Under the pieces are notes generated by a model. It had not been told where the DNA came from and ran no database searches. It saw only the letters and a list, made by a program, of their open reading frames with translations. This document shows, in pieces, positions 9,501 through 23,500 of a stretch of 64,000 nt of DNA. The stretch is from Nematostella vectensis. Its lineage: Eukaryota > Cnidaria > Anthozoa > Actiniaria > Edwardsiidae. A program made the translations under genes and the position numbers. The stretch is taken from contig NC_064043.1 in assembly GCF_932526225.1 (NCBI RefSeq), positions 682,001 through 746,000 of the forward strand, read 5' to 3'. Numbering within the stretch: the stretch's first letter is position 1; every line of letters starts with the position of its first letter.

Positions 9501-12461
9501 CATGACACACCAAGAACAGTATAATTAAGTATCGATATTTAAAAAAAACAAGAAAGAAAAAAAAATAGGCTATCAGCGGGAATCGAACCCGGGTCGCTGC
9601 GTTAGTAGTCAAGTGCCCGCAACGAAAGACTAACGTGGCATTGCTTAAGGGAATTGTAATGAAAATTACTTTTAATACTATAGGTATCGTAAACTATCCC
9701 AAGCAAAGTCACCATCGGACTGGAGGTTACATTCGGGAAAAGCTTCAGGGTTACATTCGGGAATTTGTTTTACGAGTGTTACCTCCAAAAGGTTACAATC
9801 GAACATTTTTTTTCCGAATGTAAATTCCAAAAAGTAACATTAGGAAAAAAAAAACAGTATACTCGGAAAAAAAGGTATATCAATCTATCGAGCGCTATGC
9901 TCTATGTTAGGATCTACTTAATCAAGTTATCCAAGGAATCTACTTAGTTCTTGTGTGCATAAAATATGTACAGGATCCTGAACAAAGCATGAGCACATCA
10001 AAGATGCTAAGAGTACATAAAAATGTCACTATACCTTCTTTTTATGTCATGACACACCAAGAACAGTATAATTAAGTATCGATATTTAAAAAAAACAATA
10101 AAGAAAAAATAATAGGCTATCAGCGGGAATCGAACCCGGGTCGCTGCGTTAGTAGTCAAGTGCCCGCAACGAAAGACTAACGTGGCATTGCTTAAGGGAA
10201 TTGTAATGAAAATTACTTTTAATACTATAGGTATCGTAAACTATCCCAAGCAAAGTCACCATCGGACTGGAGGTTACTTTCGGGAAAAGCTTCAGGGTTA
10301 CATTCGGGAATTTGTTTTACGAGTGTAACCTCCAAAAGGTTACAATCGAAAATTTTTTTTCCGAATGTAAATTCCAAAAAGTAACATTAGGAAAAAAAAA
10401 CAGTATACTCGGAAAAAAAGGTATATCAATCTATCGAGCGCTATGCTCTATGTTAGAATCTACTTAATCAAGTTATCCAAGGAATCTAGTTTGTTCTTGT
10501 GTACATAAAATATGTACAGGATCCTGAACAAAGCATGAGCACATCAAAGATGCTGAGAGTACATAAAAAATTCACTATACATTCTTTTTATGTCATGACA
10601 CACCAAGAACAGTATAATTAAGTATCGATATTTAAAAAAAACAAGAAAGAAAAAAAAATAGGCTATCAGCGGGAATCGAACCCGGGTCGCTGCGTTAGTA
10701 GTCAAGTGCCCGCAACGAAAGACTAACGTGGCATTGCTTAAGGGAATTGTAATGAAAATTACTTTTAATACTATAGGTATCGTAAACTATCCCAAGCAAA
10801 GTCACCATCGGACTGGAGGTTACATTCGGGAAAAGCTTCAGGGTTACATTCGGGAATTTGTTTTACGAGTGTTACCTCCAAAAGGTTACAATCGAACATT
10901 TTTTTTCCGAATGTAAATTCCAAAAAGTAACATTAGGAAAAAAAAAACAGTATACTCGGAAAAAAAGGTATATCAATCTATCGAGCGCTATGCTCTATGT
11001 TAGGATCTACTTAATCAAGTTATCCAAGGAATCTACTTAGTTCTTGTGTGCATAAAATATGTACAGGATCCTGAACAAAGCATGAGCACATCAAAGATGC
11101 TAAGAGTACATAAAAATGTCACTATACCTTCTTTTTATGTCATGACACACCAAGAACAGTATAATTAAGTATCGATATTTAAAAACAACAATAAAGAAAA
11201 AATAATAGGCTATCAGCGGAAATCGAACCCGGGTCGCTGCGTTAGTAGTCAAGTGCCCGCAACGAAAGACTAACGTGGCATTGCTTAAGGGAATTGTAAT
11301 GAAAATTACTTTTAATACTATAGGTATCGTAAACTATCCCAAGCAAAGTCACCATCGGACTGGAGGTTACTTTCGGGAAAAGCTTCAGGGTTACATTCGG
11401 GAATTTGTTTTACGAGTGTAACCTCCAAAAGGTTACAATCGAAAATTTTTTTTCCGAATGTAAATTCCAAAAAGTAACATTAGGAAAAAAAAACAGTATA
11501 CTCGGAAAAAAAGGTATATCAATCTATCGAGCGCTATGCTCTATGTTAGAATCTACTTAATCAAGTTATCCAAGGAATCTAGTTTGTTCTTGTGTACATA
11601 AAATATGTACAGGATCCTGAACAAAGCATGAGCACATCAAAGATGCTGAGAGTACATAAAAATTTCACTATACATTCTTTTTATGTCATGACACACCAAG
11701 AACAGTATAATTAAGTATCGATATTAAAAAAAAAAAAAAGGCTATCAGCGGGAATCGAACCCGGGTCGCTGCGTTAGTAGTCAAGTGCCCGCAACGAAAG
11801 ACTAACGTGGCATTCCTGAAGGGAATTGTAATGAAAATTACTTTTAATACTATTGGTATCGTAAACTATCCCAAGCAAAGTCACCATCGGACTGGAGGTT
11901 ACATTCGGGAAAAGCTTCAGGGTTACATTCGGGAATTTGTTTTACGAGTGTAACCTCCAAAAGGTTACAATCGATAATTTTTTTTCCGAATGTAAATTCC
12001 AAAAAGTAACATTAGGAAAAATAAAACAGTATACTCGGAAAAAAAGGTATATCAATCTATCGAGCGCTATGCTCTATGTTAGAATCTACTTAATCAAGTT
12101 ATCCAAGGAATCTAGTTAGTTCTTGTGTGCATAAAATATGTACAGGATCCTGAACAAAGCATGAGCACATCAAAGATGCTGAGAGTACATAAAAATGTCC
12201 CTATACCTTCTTTTTATGTCATGACACACCAAGAACAGTATAATTAAGTATCGATATTTAAAAAAAAAAAAAATGAAGAAAAAATAATGGGCTATCAGCG
12301 GGAATCGAACCCGGGTCGCTGCGTTAGGAGTCAAGTGCCCGCAACGAAAGACTAACGTGGCATTGCTGAAGGGAATTGTAATGAAAATTACTTTTAATAC
12401 TATTGGTATCGTAAACTATCCCAAGCAAAGTCACCATCGGACTGGAGGTTACATTCGGGAA

Positions 12462-14585
12462 AAGCTTCAGGGTTACATTCGGGAATTTGTTTTACGAGTG
12501 TAACCTCCAAAAGGTTACAATCGAAAATTTTTTTTCCGAATGTAAATTCCAAAAAGTAACATTAGGAAAAAAAAACAGTATACTCGGAAAAAAAGGTATA
12601 TCAATCTATCGAGCGCTATGCTCTATGTTAGAATCTACTTAATCAAGTTATCCAAGGAATCTGGTTTGTTCTTGTGTATATAAAATATGTACAGGATCCT
12701 GAACAAAGCATGAGCACATCAAAGATGCTGAGAGTACATAAAAATTTCCCTATACCTTCTTTTTATGTCATGACACACCAAGAACAGTATAATTAAGTAT
12801 CGATATTTAAAAAAAAAAAAAAAGGCTATCAGCGGGAATCGAGCCCGGGTCGCTGCGTTAGTAGTCAAGTGCCCGCAACGAAAGACTAACGTGGCATTCC
12901 TGAAGGGAATTGTAATGAAAATTACTTTTAATACTATTGGTATCGTAAACTATCCCAAGCAAAGTCACCATCGGACTGGAGGTTACATTCGGGAAAAGCT
13001 TCAGGGTTACATTCGGGAATTTGTTTTTCGAGTGTAACCTCCAAAAGGTTACAATCGATAATTTTTTTTCCGAATGTAAATTCCAAAAAGTAACATTAGG
13101 AAAAATAAAACAGTATACTCGGAAAAAAAGGTATATCAATCTATCGAGCTCTATGTTAGAATCTACTTAATCAAGTTATCCAAGGAATCTAGTTAGTTCT
13201 TGTGTGCATAAAATATGTACAGGATCCTGAACAAAGCATGAGCACATCAAAGGTGATGAGAGTACATAAAAATGTCCCTATACCTTCTTTTTATGTCATG
13301 ACACACCAAGAACAGTATAATTAAGTATCGATATTTAAAAAAAAAAAAAAGGCTATCAGCGGGAATCGAACCCGGGTGGCTGCGTTAGTAGTCAAGTGCC
13401 CGCAACGAAAGACTAACGTGGCATTGCTGAAGGGAATTGTAATGAAAATTACTTTTAATACTATTGGTATCGTAAACTATCCCAAGCAAAGTCACCATCG
13501 GACTGGAGGTTACATTCGGGAAAAGCTTCAGGGTTACATTCGGGAATTTGTTTTACGAGTGTAACCTCCAAAAGGTTACAATCGAAAATTTTTTTTCCGA
13601 ATGTAAATTCCAAAAAGTAACATTAGGAAAAAAAAACAGTATACTCGGAAAAAAAGGTATATCAATCTATCGAGCGCTATGCTCTATGTTAGAATCTACT
13701 TAATCAAGTTATCCAAGGAATCTGGTTTGTTCTTGTGTATATAAAATATGTACAGGATCCTGAACAAAGCATGAGCACATCAAAGATGCTGAGAGTACAT
13801 AAAAATTTCCCTATACCTTCTTTTTATGTCATGACACACCAAGAACAGTATAATTAAGTATCGATATTTAAAAAAAAAAAAAAAAGGCTATCAGCGGGAA
13901 TCGAGCCCGGGTCGCTGCGTTAGTAGTCAAGTGCCCGCAACGAAAGACTAACGTGGCATTCCTGAAGGGAATTGTAATGAAAATTACTTTTAATACTATT
14001 GGTATCGTAAACTATCCCAAGCAAAGTCACCATCGGACTGGAGGTTACATTCGGGAAAAGCTTCAGGGTTACATTCGGGAATTTGTTTTTCGAGTGTAAC
14101 CTCCAAAAGGTTACAATCGATAATTTTTTTTCCGAATGTAAATTCCAAAAAGTAACATTAGGAAAAATAAAACAGTATACTCGGAAAAAAAGGTATATCA
14201 ATCTATCGAGCTCTATGTTAGAATCTACTTAATCAAGTTATCCAAGGAATCTAGTTAGTTCTTGTGTGCATAAAATATGTACAGGATCCTGAACAAAGCA
14301 TGAGCACATCAAAGGTGATGAGAGTACATAAAAATGTCCCTATACCTTCTTTTTATGTCATGACACACCAAGAACAGTATAATTAAGTATCGATATTTAA
14401 AAAAAAAAAAAAAGGCTATCAGCGGGAATCGAACCCGGGTGGCTGCGTTAGTAGTCAAGTGCCCGCAACGAAAGACTAACGTGGCATTGCTGAAGGGAAT
14501 TGTAATGAAAATTACTTTTAATACTATTGGTATCGTAAACTATCCCAAGCAAAGTCACCATCGGACTGGAGGTTACATTCGGGAA
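12462..14585 (+). repeat. Two tandem copies of a 2-unit repeat (1,061 and 1,063 bp)
   Basis: Units 12462-12995 plus 12996-13522 are repeated as 13523-14057 plus 14058-14585. Shared markers are CTGGTTTGTTCTTGTGTATA (12661, 13722), AATCGAGCCCGGG, the 8-bp-deleted CGAGCTCTATG (13145, 14207), GGTGATGAGAG and GGGTGGCTGCG. The same unit pair also occurs singly at about 3.8-4.9 and 23.3-24.3 kb, in mosaic form. Confidence 0.85.
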
Positions 14586-17500
14586 AAGCTTCAGGGTTAC
14601 ATTCGGGAATTTGTTTTACGAGTGTAACCTTCAAAAGGTTACAATCGATAATTTTTTTTCCGAATGTAAATTCCAAAAAGTAACATTAGGAAAGATAAAG
14701 CAGTATACTCGGAAAAAAAGGTATATCAATCTATCGAGCGCTATGCTCTATGTTAGAATCTACTTAATCAAGTTATCCAAGGAATCTACTTAGTTCTTGT
14801 GTGCATAAAATATGTACAGGATCCTGAACAAAGCATGAGCACATCAAAGATGCTAAGAGTACATAAAAATGTCACTATACCTTCTTTTTATGTCATGACA
14901 CACCAAGAACAGTATAATTAAGTATCGATATTTAAAAAAAACAAGAAAAAAAAAAAATAGGCTACCAGCGGGAATCGAACCCGGGTCGCTGCGTTAGTAG
15001 TCAAGTGCCCGCAACGAAAGACTAACGTGGCATTGCTTAAGGGAATTGTAATGAAAATTACTTTTAATACTATAGGTATCGTAAATTATACCAAGCAAAG
15101 TCACCATCGGACTGGAGGTTACATTCGGGAAAAGCTTCAGGGTTACATTCGGGAATTTGTTTTACGAGTGTAACCTCCAAAAGGTTACAATCGAACATTT
15201 TTTTTCCGAATGTAAATTCCAAAAAGTAACATTAGGAAAAAAAAAACAGTATACTCGGAAAAAAAGGTATATCAATCTATCGAGCGCTATGCTCTATGTT
15301 AGAATCTACTTAATCAAGTTATCCAAGGAATCTACTTAGTTCTTTTTTACATAAAATATGTACAGGATCCTGAACAAAGCATGAGCACATCAAAGATGCT
15401 AAGAGTACATAAAAATGTCACTATACCTTCTTTTTATGTCATGACACACCAAGAACAGTATAATTAAGTATCGATATTTAAAAAAAAACAATAAAGAAAA
15501 AATAATAGGCTATCAGCGGGAATCGAACCCGGGTCGCTGCGTTAGTAGTCAAGTGCCCGCAACGAAAGACTAACGTGGCATTGCTGAAGGGAATTGTAAT
15601 GAAAATTACTTTTAATACTATAGGTATCGTAAACTATCCCAAGCAAAGTCACCATCGGACTGGAGGTTACATTCGGGAAAAGCTTCAGGGTTACATTCGG
15701 GAATTTGTTTTACGAGTGTAACCTCCAAAAGGTTACAATCGAAAATTTTTTTTCCGAATGTAAATTCCAAAAAGTAACATTAGGAAAAAAAAACAGTATA
15801 CTCGGAAAAAAAGGTATATCAATCTATCGAGCGCTATGCTCTATGTTAGAATCTACTTAATCAAGTTATCCAAGGAATCTAGTTTGTTCTTGTGTACATA
15901 AAATATGTACAGGATCCTGAACAAAGCATGAGCACATCAAAGATGCTAAGAGTACATAAAAATGTCACTATACCTTCTTTTTATGTCATGACACACCAAG
16001 AACAGTATAATTAAGTATCGATATTTAAAAAAAACAAGAAAGAAAAAAAAAAATAGGCTATCAGCGGGAATCGAACCCGGGTCGCTGCGTTAGTAGTCAA
16101 GTGCCCGCAACGAAAGACTAACGTGGCATTGCTTAAGGGAATTGTAATGAAAATTACTTTTAATACTATAGGTATCGTGAACTATCCCAAGCAAAGTCAC
16201 CATCGGACTGGAGGTTACATTCGGGAAAAGCTTCAGGGTTACATTCGGGAATTTGTTTTACGAGTGTAACCTCCAAAAGGTTACAATCGAACATTTTTTT
16301 TCCGAATGTAAATTCCAAAAAGTAACATTAGGAAAAAAAAAAACAGTATACTTGGAAAAAAAGGTATATCAATCTATCGAGCGCTATGCTCTATGTTAGA
16401 ATCTACTTAATCAAGTTATCCAAGGAATCTACTTAGTTCTTGTGTGCATAAAATATGTACAGGATCCTGAACAAAGCATGAGCACATCAAAGATGCTAAG
16501 AGTACATAAAAATGTCACTATACTTTCTTTTTATGTCATGACACACCAAGAACAGTATAATTAAGTATCGATATTTAAAAAAAACAATAAAGAAAAAATA
16601 ATAGGCTATCAGCGGGAATCGAACCCGGGTCGCTGCGTTAGTAGTCAAGTGCCCTCAACGAAAGACTAACGTGGCATTGCTGAAGGGAATTGTAATGAAA
16701 ATTACTTTTAATACTATATGTATCGTAAACTATCCCAAGCAAAGTCACCATCGGACTGGAGGTTACATTCGGGAAAAGCTTCAGGGTTACATTCGGGAAT
16801 TTGTTTTACGAGTGTAACCTCCAAAAGGTTACAATCGAAAATTTTTTTCCGAATGTAAATTCCAAAAAGTAACATTAGGAAAAAAAAACAGTATACTCGG
16901 AAAAAAAGGTATATCAATCTATCGAGCGCTATGCTCTATGTTAGAATCTACTTAATCAAGTTATCCAAGGAATCTAGTTTGTTCTTGTGTACATAAAATA
17001 TGTACAGGATCCTGAACAAAGCATGAGCACATCAAAGATGCTGAGAGTACATAAAAATTTCCCTATACCTTCTTTTTATGTCATGACACACCAAGAACAG
17101 TATAATTAAGTATCGATATTTAAAAAAAAAAAAAAGGCTATCAGCGGGAATCGAACCCGGGTCGCTGCGTTAGTAGTCAAGTGCCCGCAACGAAAGACTA
17201 ACGTGGCATTCCTGAAGGGAATTGTAATGAAAATTACTTTTAATACTATTGGTATCGTAAACTATCCCAAGCAAAGTCACCATCGGACTGGAGGTTACAT
17301 TCGGGAAAAGCTTCTGGGTTACATTCGGGAATTTGTTTTACGAGTGTAACCTCCAAAAGGTTACAATCGATAATTTTTTTTCCGAATGTAAATTCCAAAA
17401 AGTAACATTAGGAAAAATAAAACAGTATACTCGGAAAAAAAGGTATATCAATCTATCGAGCGCTATGCTCTATGTTAGAATCTACTTAATCAAGTTATCC

Positions 17501-20500
17501 AAGGAATCTAGTTAGTTCTTGTGTGCATAAAATATGTACAGGATCCTGAACAAAGCATGAGCACATCAAAGATGCTTAGAGTACATAAAAATGTCCCTAT
17601 ACCTTCTTTTTATGTCATGACACACCAAGAACAGTATAATTAAGTATCGATATTTAAAAAAAAAATAAAGAAAAAATAATGGGCTATCAGCGGGAATCGA
17701 ACCCGGGTCGCTGCGTTAGTAGTCAAGTGCCCGCAACGAAAGACTAACGTGGCATTGCTAAAGGGAATTGTAATGATAATTAGTTTTAATACTATTGGTA
17801 TCGTAAACTATCCCAAGCAAAGTCACCATCGGACTGGAGGTTACATTCGGGAATAGCTTCAGGGTTACATTCGGGAATTTGTTTTACGAGTGTAACCTCC
17901 AAAAGGTTACAATCGATAATTTTTTTTCCGAATGTAAATTCCAAAAAGTAACATTAGGAAAAATAAAACAGTATACTCGGAAAAAAAGGTATATCAATCT
18001 ATCGAGCGCTATGCTCTATGTTAGAATCTACTTAATCAAGTTATCCAAGGAATCTAGTTAGTTCTTGTGTGCATAAAATATGTACAGGATCCTGAACAAA
18101 GCATGAGCACATCAAAGATGCTTAGAGTACATAAAAATGTCCCTATACCTTCTTTTTATGTCATGACACACCAAGAACAGTATAATTAAGTATCGATATT
18201 TAAAAAAAAAATAAAGAAAAAATAATGGGCTATCAGCGGGAATCGAACCCGGGTCGCTGCGTTAGTAGTCAAGTGCCCGCAACGAAAGACTAACGTGGCA
18301 TTGCTAAAGGGAATTGTAATGATAATTAGTTTTAATACTATTGGTATCGTAAACTATCCCAAGCAAAGTCACCATCGGACTGGAGGTTACATTCGGGAAT
18401 AGCTTCAGGGTTACATTCGGGAATTTGTTTTACGAGTGTAACCTCCAAAAGGTTACAATCGATAATTTTTTTTCCGAATGTAAATTCCAAAAAGTAACAT
18501 TAGGAAAAATAAAACAGTATACTCGGAAAAAAAGGTATATCAATCTATCGAGCGCTATGCTCTATGTTAGAATCTACTTAATCAAGTTATCCAAGGAATC
18601 TACTTAGTTCTTGTGTGCATAAAATATGTACAGGATCCTGAACAAAGCATGAGCACATCAAAGATGCTAAGAGTACATAAAAATGTCACTATACCTTCTT
18701 TTTATGTCATGACACACCAAGAACAGTATAATTAAGTATCGATATTTAAAAAAAAAAAAAAAGGCTATCAGCGGGAATCGAACCCGGGTCGCTGCGTTAG
18801 TAGTCAAGTGCCCGCAACGAAAGACTAACGTGGCATTCCTGAAGGGAATTGTAATGAAAATTACTTTTAATACTATTGGTATCGTAAACTATCCCAAGCA
18901 AAGTCACCATCGGACTGGAGGTTACATTCGGGAAAAGCTTCAGGGTTACATTCGGGAATTTGTTTTACGAGTGTAACCTCCAAAAGGTTACAATCGATAA
19001 TTTTTTTTCCGAATGTAAATTCCAAAAAGTAACATTAGAAAAAATAAAACAGTATACTCGGAAAAAAAGGTATATCAATCTATCGAGCGCTATGCTCTAT
19101 GTTAGAATCTACTTAATCAAGTTATCCAAGGAATCTAGTTTGTTCTTGTGTGCATAAAATATGTACAGGATCCTGAACAAAGCATGAGCACATCAAAGAT
19201 GCTGAGAGTACATAAAAATGTCACTATACCTTCTTTTTATGTCATGACACACCAAGAACAGTATAATTAAGTATCGATTTTTAAAAAAAAAAATAAAGTA
19301 AAAAAAATAGGCTATCAGCGGGAATCGAACCCGGGTCGCTGCGTTAATAGTCAAGTGCCCGCAACGAAAGACTAACGTAGCATTGCTGAAGGGAATTGTA
19401 ATGAAAATTACTTTTAATACTATTGGTATCGTAAACTATCCCAAGCAAAGTCACCATCGGACTGGAGGTTACATTCGGGAAAAGCTTCAGGGTTACATTC
19501 GGGAATTTGTTTTACGAGTGTAACCTCCAAAAGGTTACAATCGATAATTTTTTTTCCGAATGTAAATTCCAAAAAGTAACATTAGGAAAAATAAAACAGT
19601 ATACTCGGAAAAAAAGGTATATCAATCTATCGAGCGCTATGCTCTATGTTAGAATCTACTTAATCAAGTTATCCAAGGAATCTACTTAGTTCTTGTGTGC
19701 ATAAAATATGTACAGGATCCTGAACAAAGCATGAGCACATCAAAGATGCTAAGAGTACATAAAAATGTCACTATACCTTATTTTTATGTCATGACACACC
19801 AAGAACAGTATAATTAAGTATCGATATTTAAAAAAAACAAGAAAAAAAAAAAAATAGGCTACCAGCGGGAATCGAACCCGGGTCGCTGCGTTAGTAGTCA
19901 AGTGCCCGCAACGAAAGACTAACGTGGCATTGCTTAAGGGAATTGTAATGAAAATTACTTTTAATACTATAGGTATCGTAAATTATACCAAGCAAAGTCA
20001 CCATCGGACTGGAGGTTACATTCGGGAAAAGCTTCAGGGTTACATTCGGGAATTTGTTTTACGAGTGTAACCTCCAAAAGGTTACAATCGAACATTTTTT
20101 TTCCGAATGTAAATTCCAAAAAGTAACATTAGGAAAAAAAACCCAGTATACTCGGAAAAAAAGGTATATCAATCTATCGAGCGCTATGCTCTATGTTAGA
20201 ATCTACTTAATCAAGTTATCCAAGGAATCTACTTAGTTCTTTTTTACATAAAATATGTACAGGATCCTGAACAAAGCATGAGCACATCAAAGATGCTAAG
20301 AGTACATAAAAATGTCACTATACCTTCTTTTTATGTCATGACACATCAAGAACAGTATAATTAAGTATCGATATTTAAAAAAAACAATAAAGAAAAAATA
20401 ATAGGCTATCAGCGGGAATCGAACCCGGGTCGCTGCGTTAGTAGTCAAGTGCCCGCAACGAAAGACTAACGTGGCATTGCTGAAGGGAATTGTAATGAAA

Positions 20501-23500
20501 ATTACTTTTAATACTATAGGTATCGTAAACTATCCCAAGCAAAGTCACCATCGGACTGGAGGTTACATTCGGGAAAAGCTTCAGGGTTACATTCGGGAAT
20601 TTGTTTTACGAGTGTAACCTCCAAAAGGTTACAATCGAAAATTTTTTTTCCGAATGTAAATTCCAAAAAGTAACATTAGGAAAAAAAAACAGTATACTAG
20701 GAAAAAAAGGTATATCAATCTATCGAGCGCTATGCTCTATGTTAGAATCTACTTAATCAAGTTATCCAAGGAATCTAGTTTGTTCTTGTGTACATAAAAT
20801 ATGTACAGGATCCTGAACAAAGCATGAGCACATCAAAGATGCTAAGAGTACATAAAAATGTCACTATACCTTCTTTTTATGTCATGACACACCAAGAACA
20901 GTATAATTAAGTATCGATATTTAAAAAAAACAAGAAAGAAAAAAAAAATAGGCTATCAGCGGGAATCGAACCCGGGTCGCTGCGTTAGTAGTCAAGTGCC
21001 CGCAACGAAAGACTAACGTGGCATTGCTTAAGGGAATTGTAATGAAAATTACTTTTAATACTATAGGTATCGTGAACTATCCCAAGCAAAGTCACCATCG
21101 GACTGGAGGTTACATTCGGGAAAAGCTTCAGGGTTACATTCGGGAATTTGTTTTACGAGTGTAACCTCCAAAAGGTTACAATCGAACATTTTTTTTCCGA
21201 ATGTAAATTCCAAAAAGTAACATTAGGAAAAATAGAACAGTATACTCGGAAAAAAAGGTATATCAATCTATCGAGCGCTATGCTCTATGTTAGAATCTAC
21301 TTAATCAAGTTATCCAAGGAATCTAGTTTGTTCTTGTGTACATAAAATATGTACAGGATCCTGAACAAAGCATGAGCACATCAAAGATGCTGAGAGTACA
21401 TAAAAATTTCCCTATAACTTTTTTTTTATGTCATGACACACCAAGAACAGTATAATTAAGTATCGATATTTAAAAAAAAAAAAAGGCTATCAGCGGGAAT
21501 CGAACCCGGGTCGCTGCGTTAGTAGTCAAGTGCCCGCAACGAAAGACTAACGTGGCATTCCTGAAGGGAATTGTAATGAAAATTACATTTAATACTATTG
21601 GTATCGTAAACTATCCCAAGCAAAGTCACCATCGGACTGGAGGTTACATTCGGGAAAAGCTTCAGGGTTACATTCGGGAATTTGTTTTACGAGTGTAACC
21701 TCCAAAAGGTTACAATCGATAATTTTTTTTCCGAATGTAAATTCCAAAAAGTAACATTAGGAAAAATAAAACAGTATACTCGGAAAAAAAGGTATATCAA
21801 TCTATCGAGCGCTATGCTCTATGTTAGAATCTACTTAATCAAGTTATCCAAGGAATCTAGTTAGTTCTTGTGTGCATAAAATATGTACAGGATCCTGAAC
21901 AAAGCATGAGCACATCAAAGATGCTTAGAGTACATAAAAATGTCCCTATACCTTCTTTTTATGTCATGACACACCAAGAACAGTATAATTAAGTATCGAT
22001 ATTTAAAAAAAAAATAAAGAAAAAATAATGGGCTATCAGCGGGAATCGAACCCGGGTCGCTGCGTTAGTAGTCAAGTGCCCGCAACGAAAGACTAACGTG
22101 GCATTGCTAAAGGGAATTGTAATGATAATTAGTTTTAATACTATTGGTATCGTAAACTATCCCAAGCAAAGTCACCATCGGACTGGAGGTTACATTCGGG
22201 AATAGCTTCAGGGTTACATTCGGGAATTTGTTTTACGAGTGTAACCTCCAAAAGGTTACAATCGATAATTTTTTTTCCGAATGTAAATTCCAAAAAGTAA
22301 CATTAGGAAAAATAAAACAGTATACTCGGAAAAAAAGGTATATCAATCTATCGAGCGCTATGCTCTATGTTAGAATCTACTTAATCAAGTTATCCAAGGA
22401 ATCTACTTAGTTCTTGTGTGCATAAAATATGTACAGGATCCTGAACAAAGCATGAGCACATCAAAGATGCTAAGAGTACATAAAAATGTCACTATACCTT
22501 CTTTTTATGTCATGACACACCAAGAACAGTATAATTAAGTATCGATATTTAAAAAAAAAAAAAAAGGCTATCAGCGGGAATCGAACCCGGGTCGCTGCGT
22601 TAGTAGTCAAGTGCCCGCAACGAAAGACTAACGTGGCATTCCTGAAGGGAATTGTAATGAAAATTACTTTTAATACTATTGGTATCGTAAACTATCCCAA
22701 GCAAAGTCACCATCGGACTGGAGGTTACATTCGGGAAAAGCTTCAGGGTTACATTCGGGAATTTGTTTTACGAGTGTAACCTCCAAAAGGTTACAATCGA
22801 TAATTTTTTTTCCGAATGTAAATTCCAAAAAGTAACATTAGGAAAAATAAAACAGTATACTCGGAAAAAAAGGTATATCAATCTATCGAGCGCTATGCTC
22901 TATGTTAGAATCTACTTAATCAAGTTATCCAAGGAATCTAGTTTGTTCTTGTGTGCATAAAATATGTACAGGATCCTGAACAAAGCATGAGCACATCAAA
23001 GATGCTGAGAGTACATAAAAATGTCCCTATACCTTCTTTTTATGTCATGACACACCAAGAACAGTATAATTAAGTATCGATTTTTAAAAAAAAAAATAAA
23101 GTAAAAAAAATAGGCTATCAGCGGGAATCGAACCCGGGTCGCTGCGTTAATAGTCAAGTGCCCGCAACGAAAGACTAACGTAGCATTGCTGAAGGGAATT
23201 GTAATGAAAATTACTTTTAATACTATTGGTATCGTAAACTATCCCAAGCAAAGTCACCATCGGACTGGAGGTTACATTCGGGAAAAGCTTCAGGGTTACA
23301 TTCGGGAATTTGTTTTACGAGTGTAACCTCCAAAAGGTTACAATCGAAAATTTTTTTTCCGAATGTAAATTCCAAAAAGTAACATTAGGAAAAAAAAAAC
23401 AGTATACTCGGAAAAAAAGGTATATCAATCTATCGAGCGCTATGCTCTATGTTAGAATCTACTTAATCAAGTTATCCAAGGAATCTGGTTTGTTCTTGTG

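Noticed and set aside
13235-13275. Hammerhead-ribozyme core suggested by GGTGATGAGAG in some units
   Set aside because: The CUGAUGA box is not intact, no properly placed GAAA with flanking stems is present, and the motif exists only in one unit lineage; the usual units read GATGCTGAGAG.
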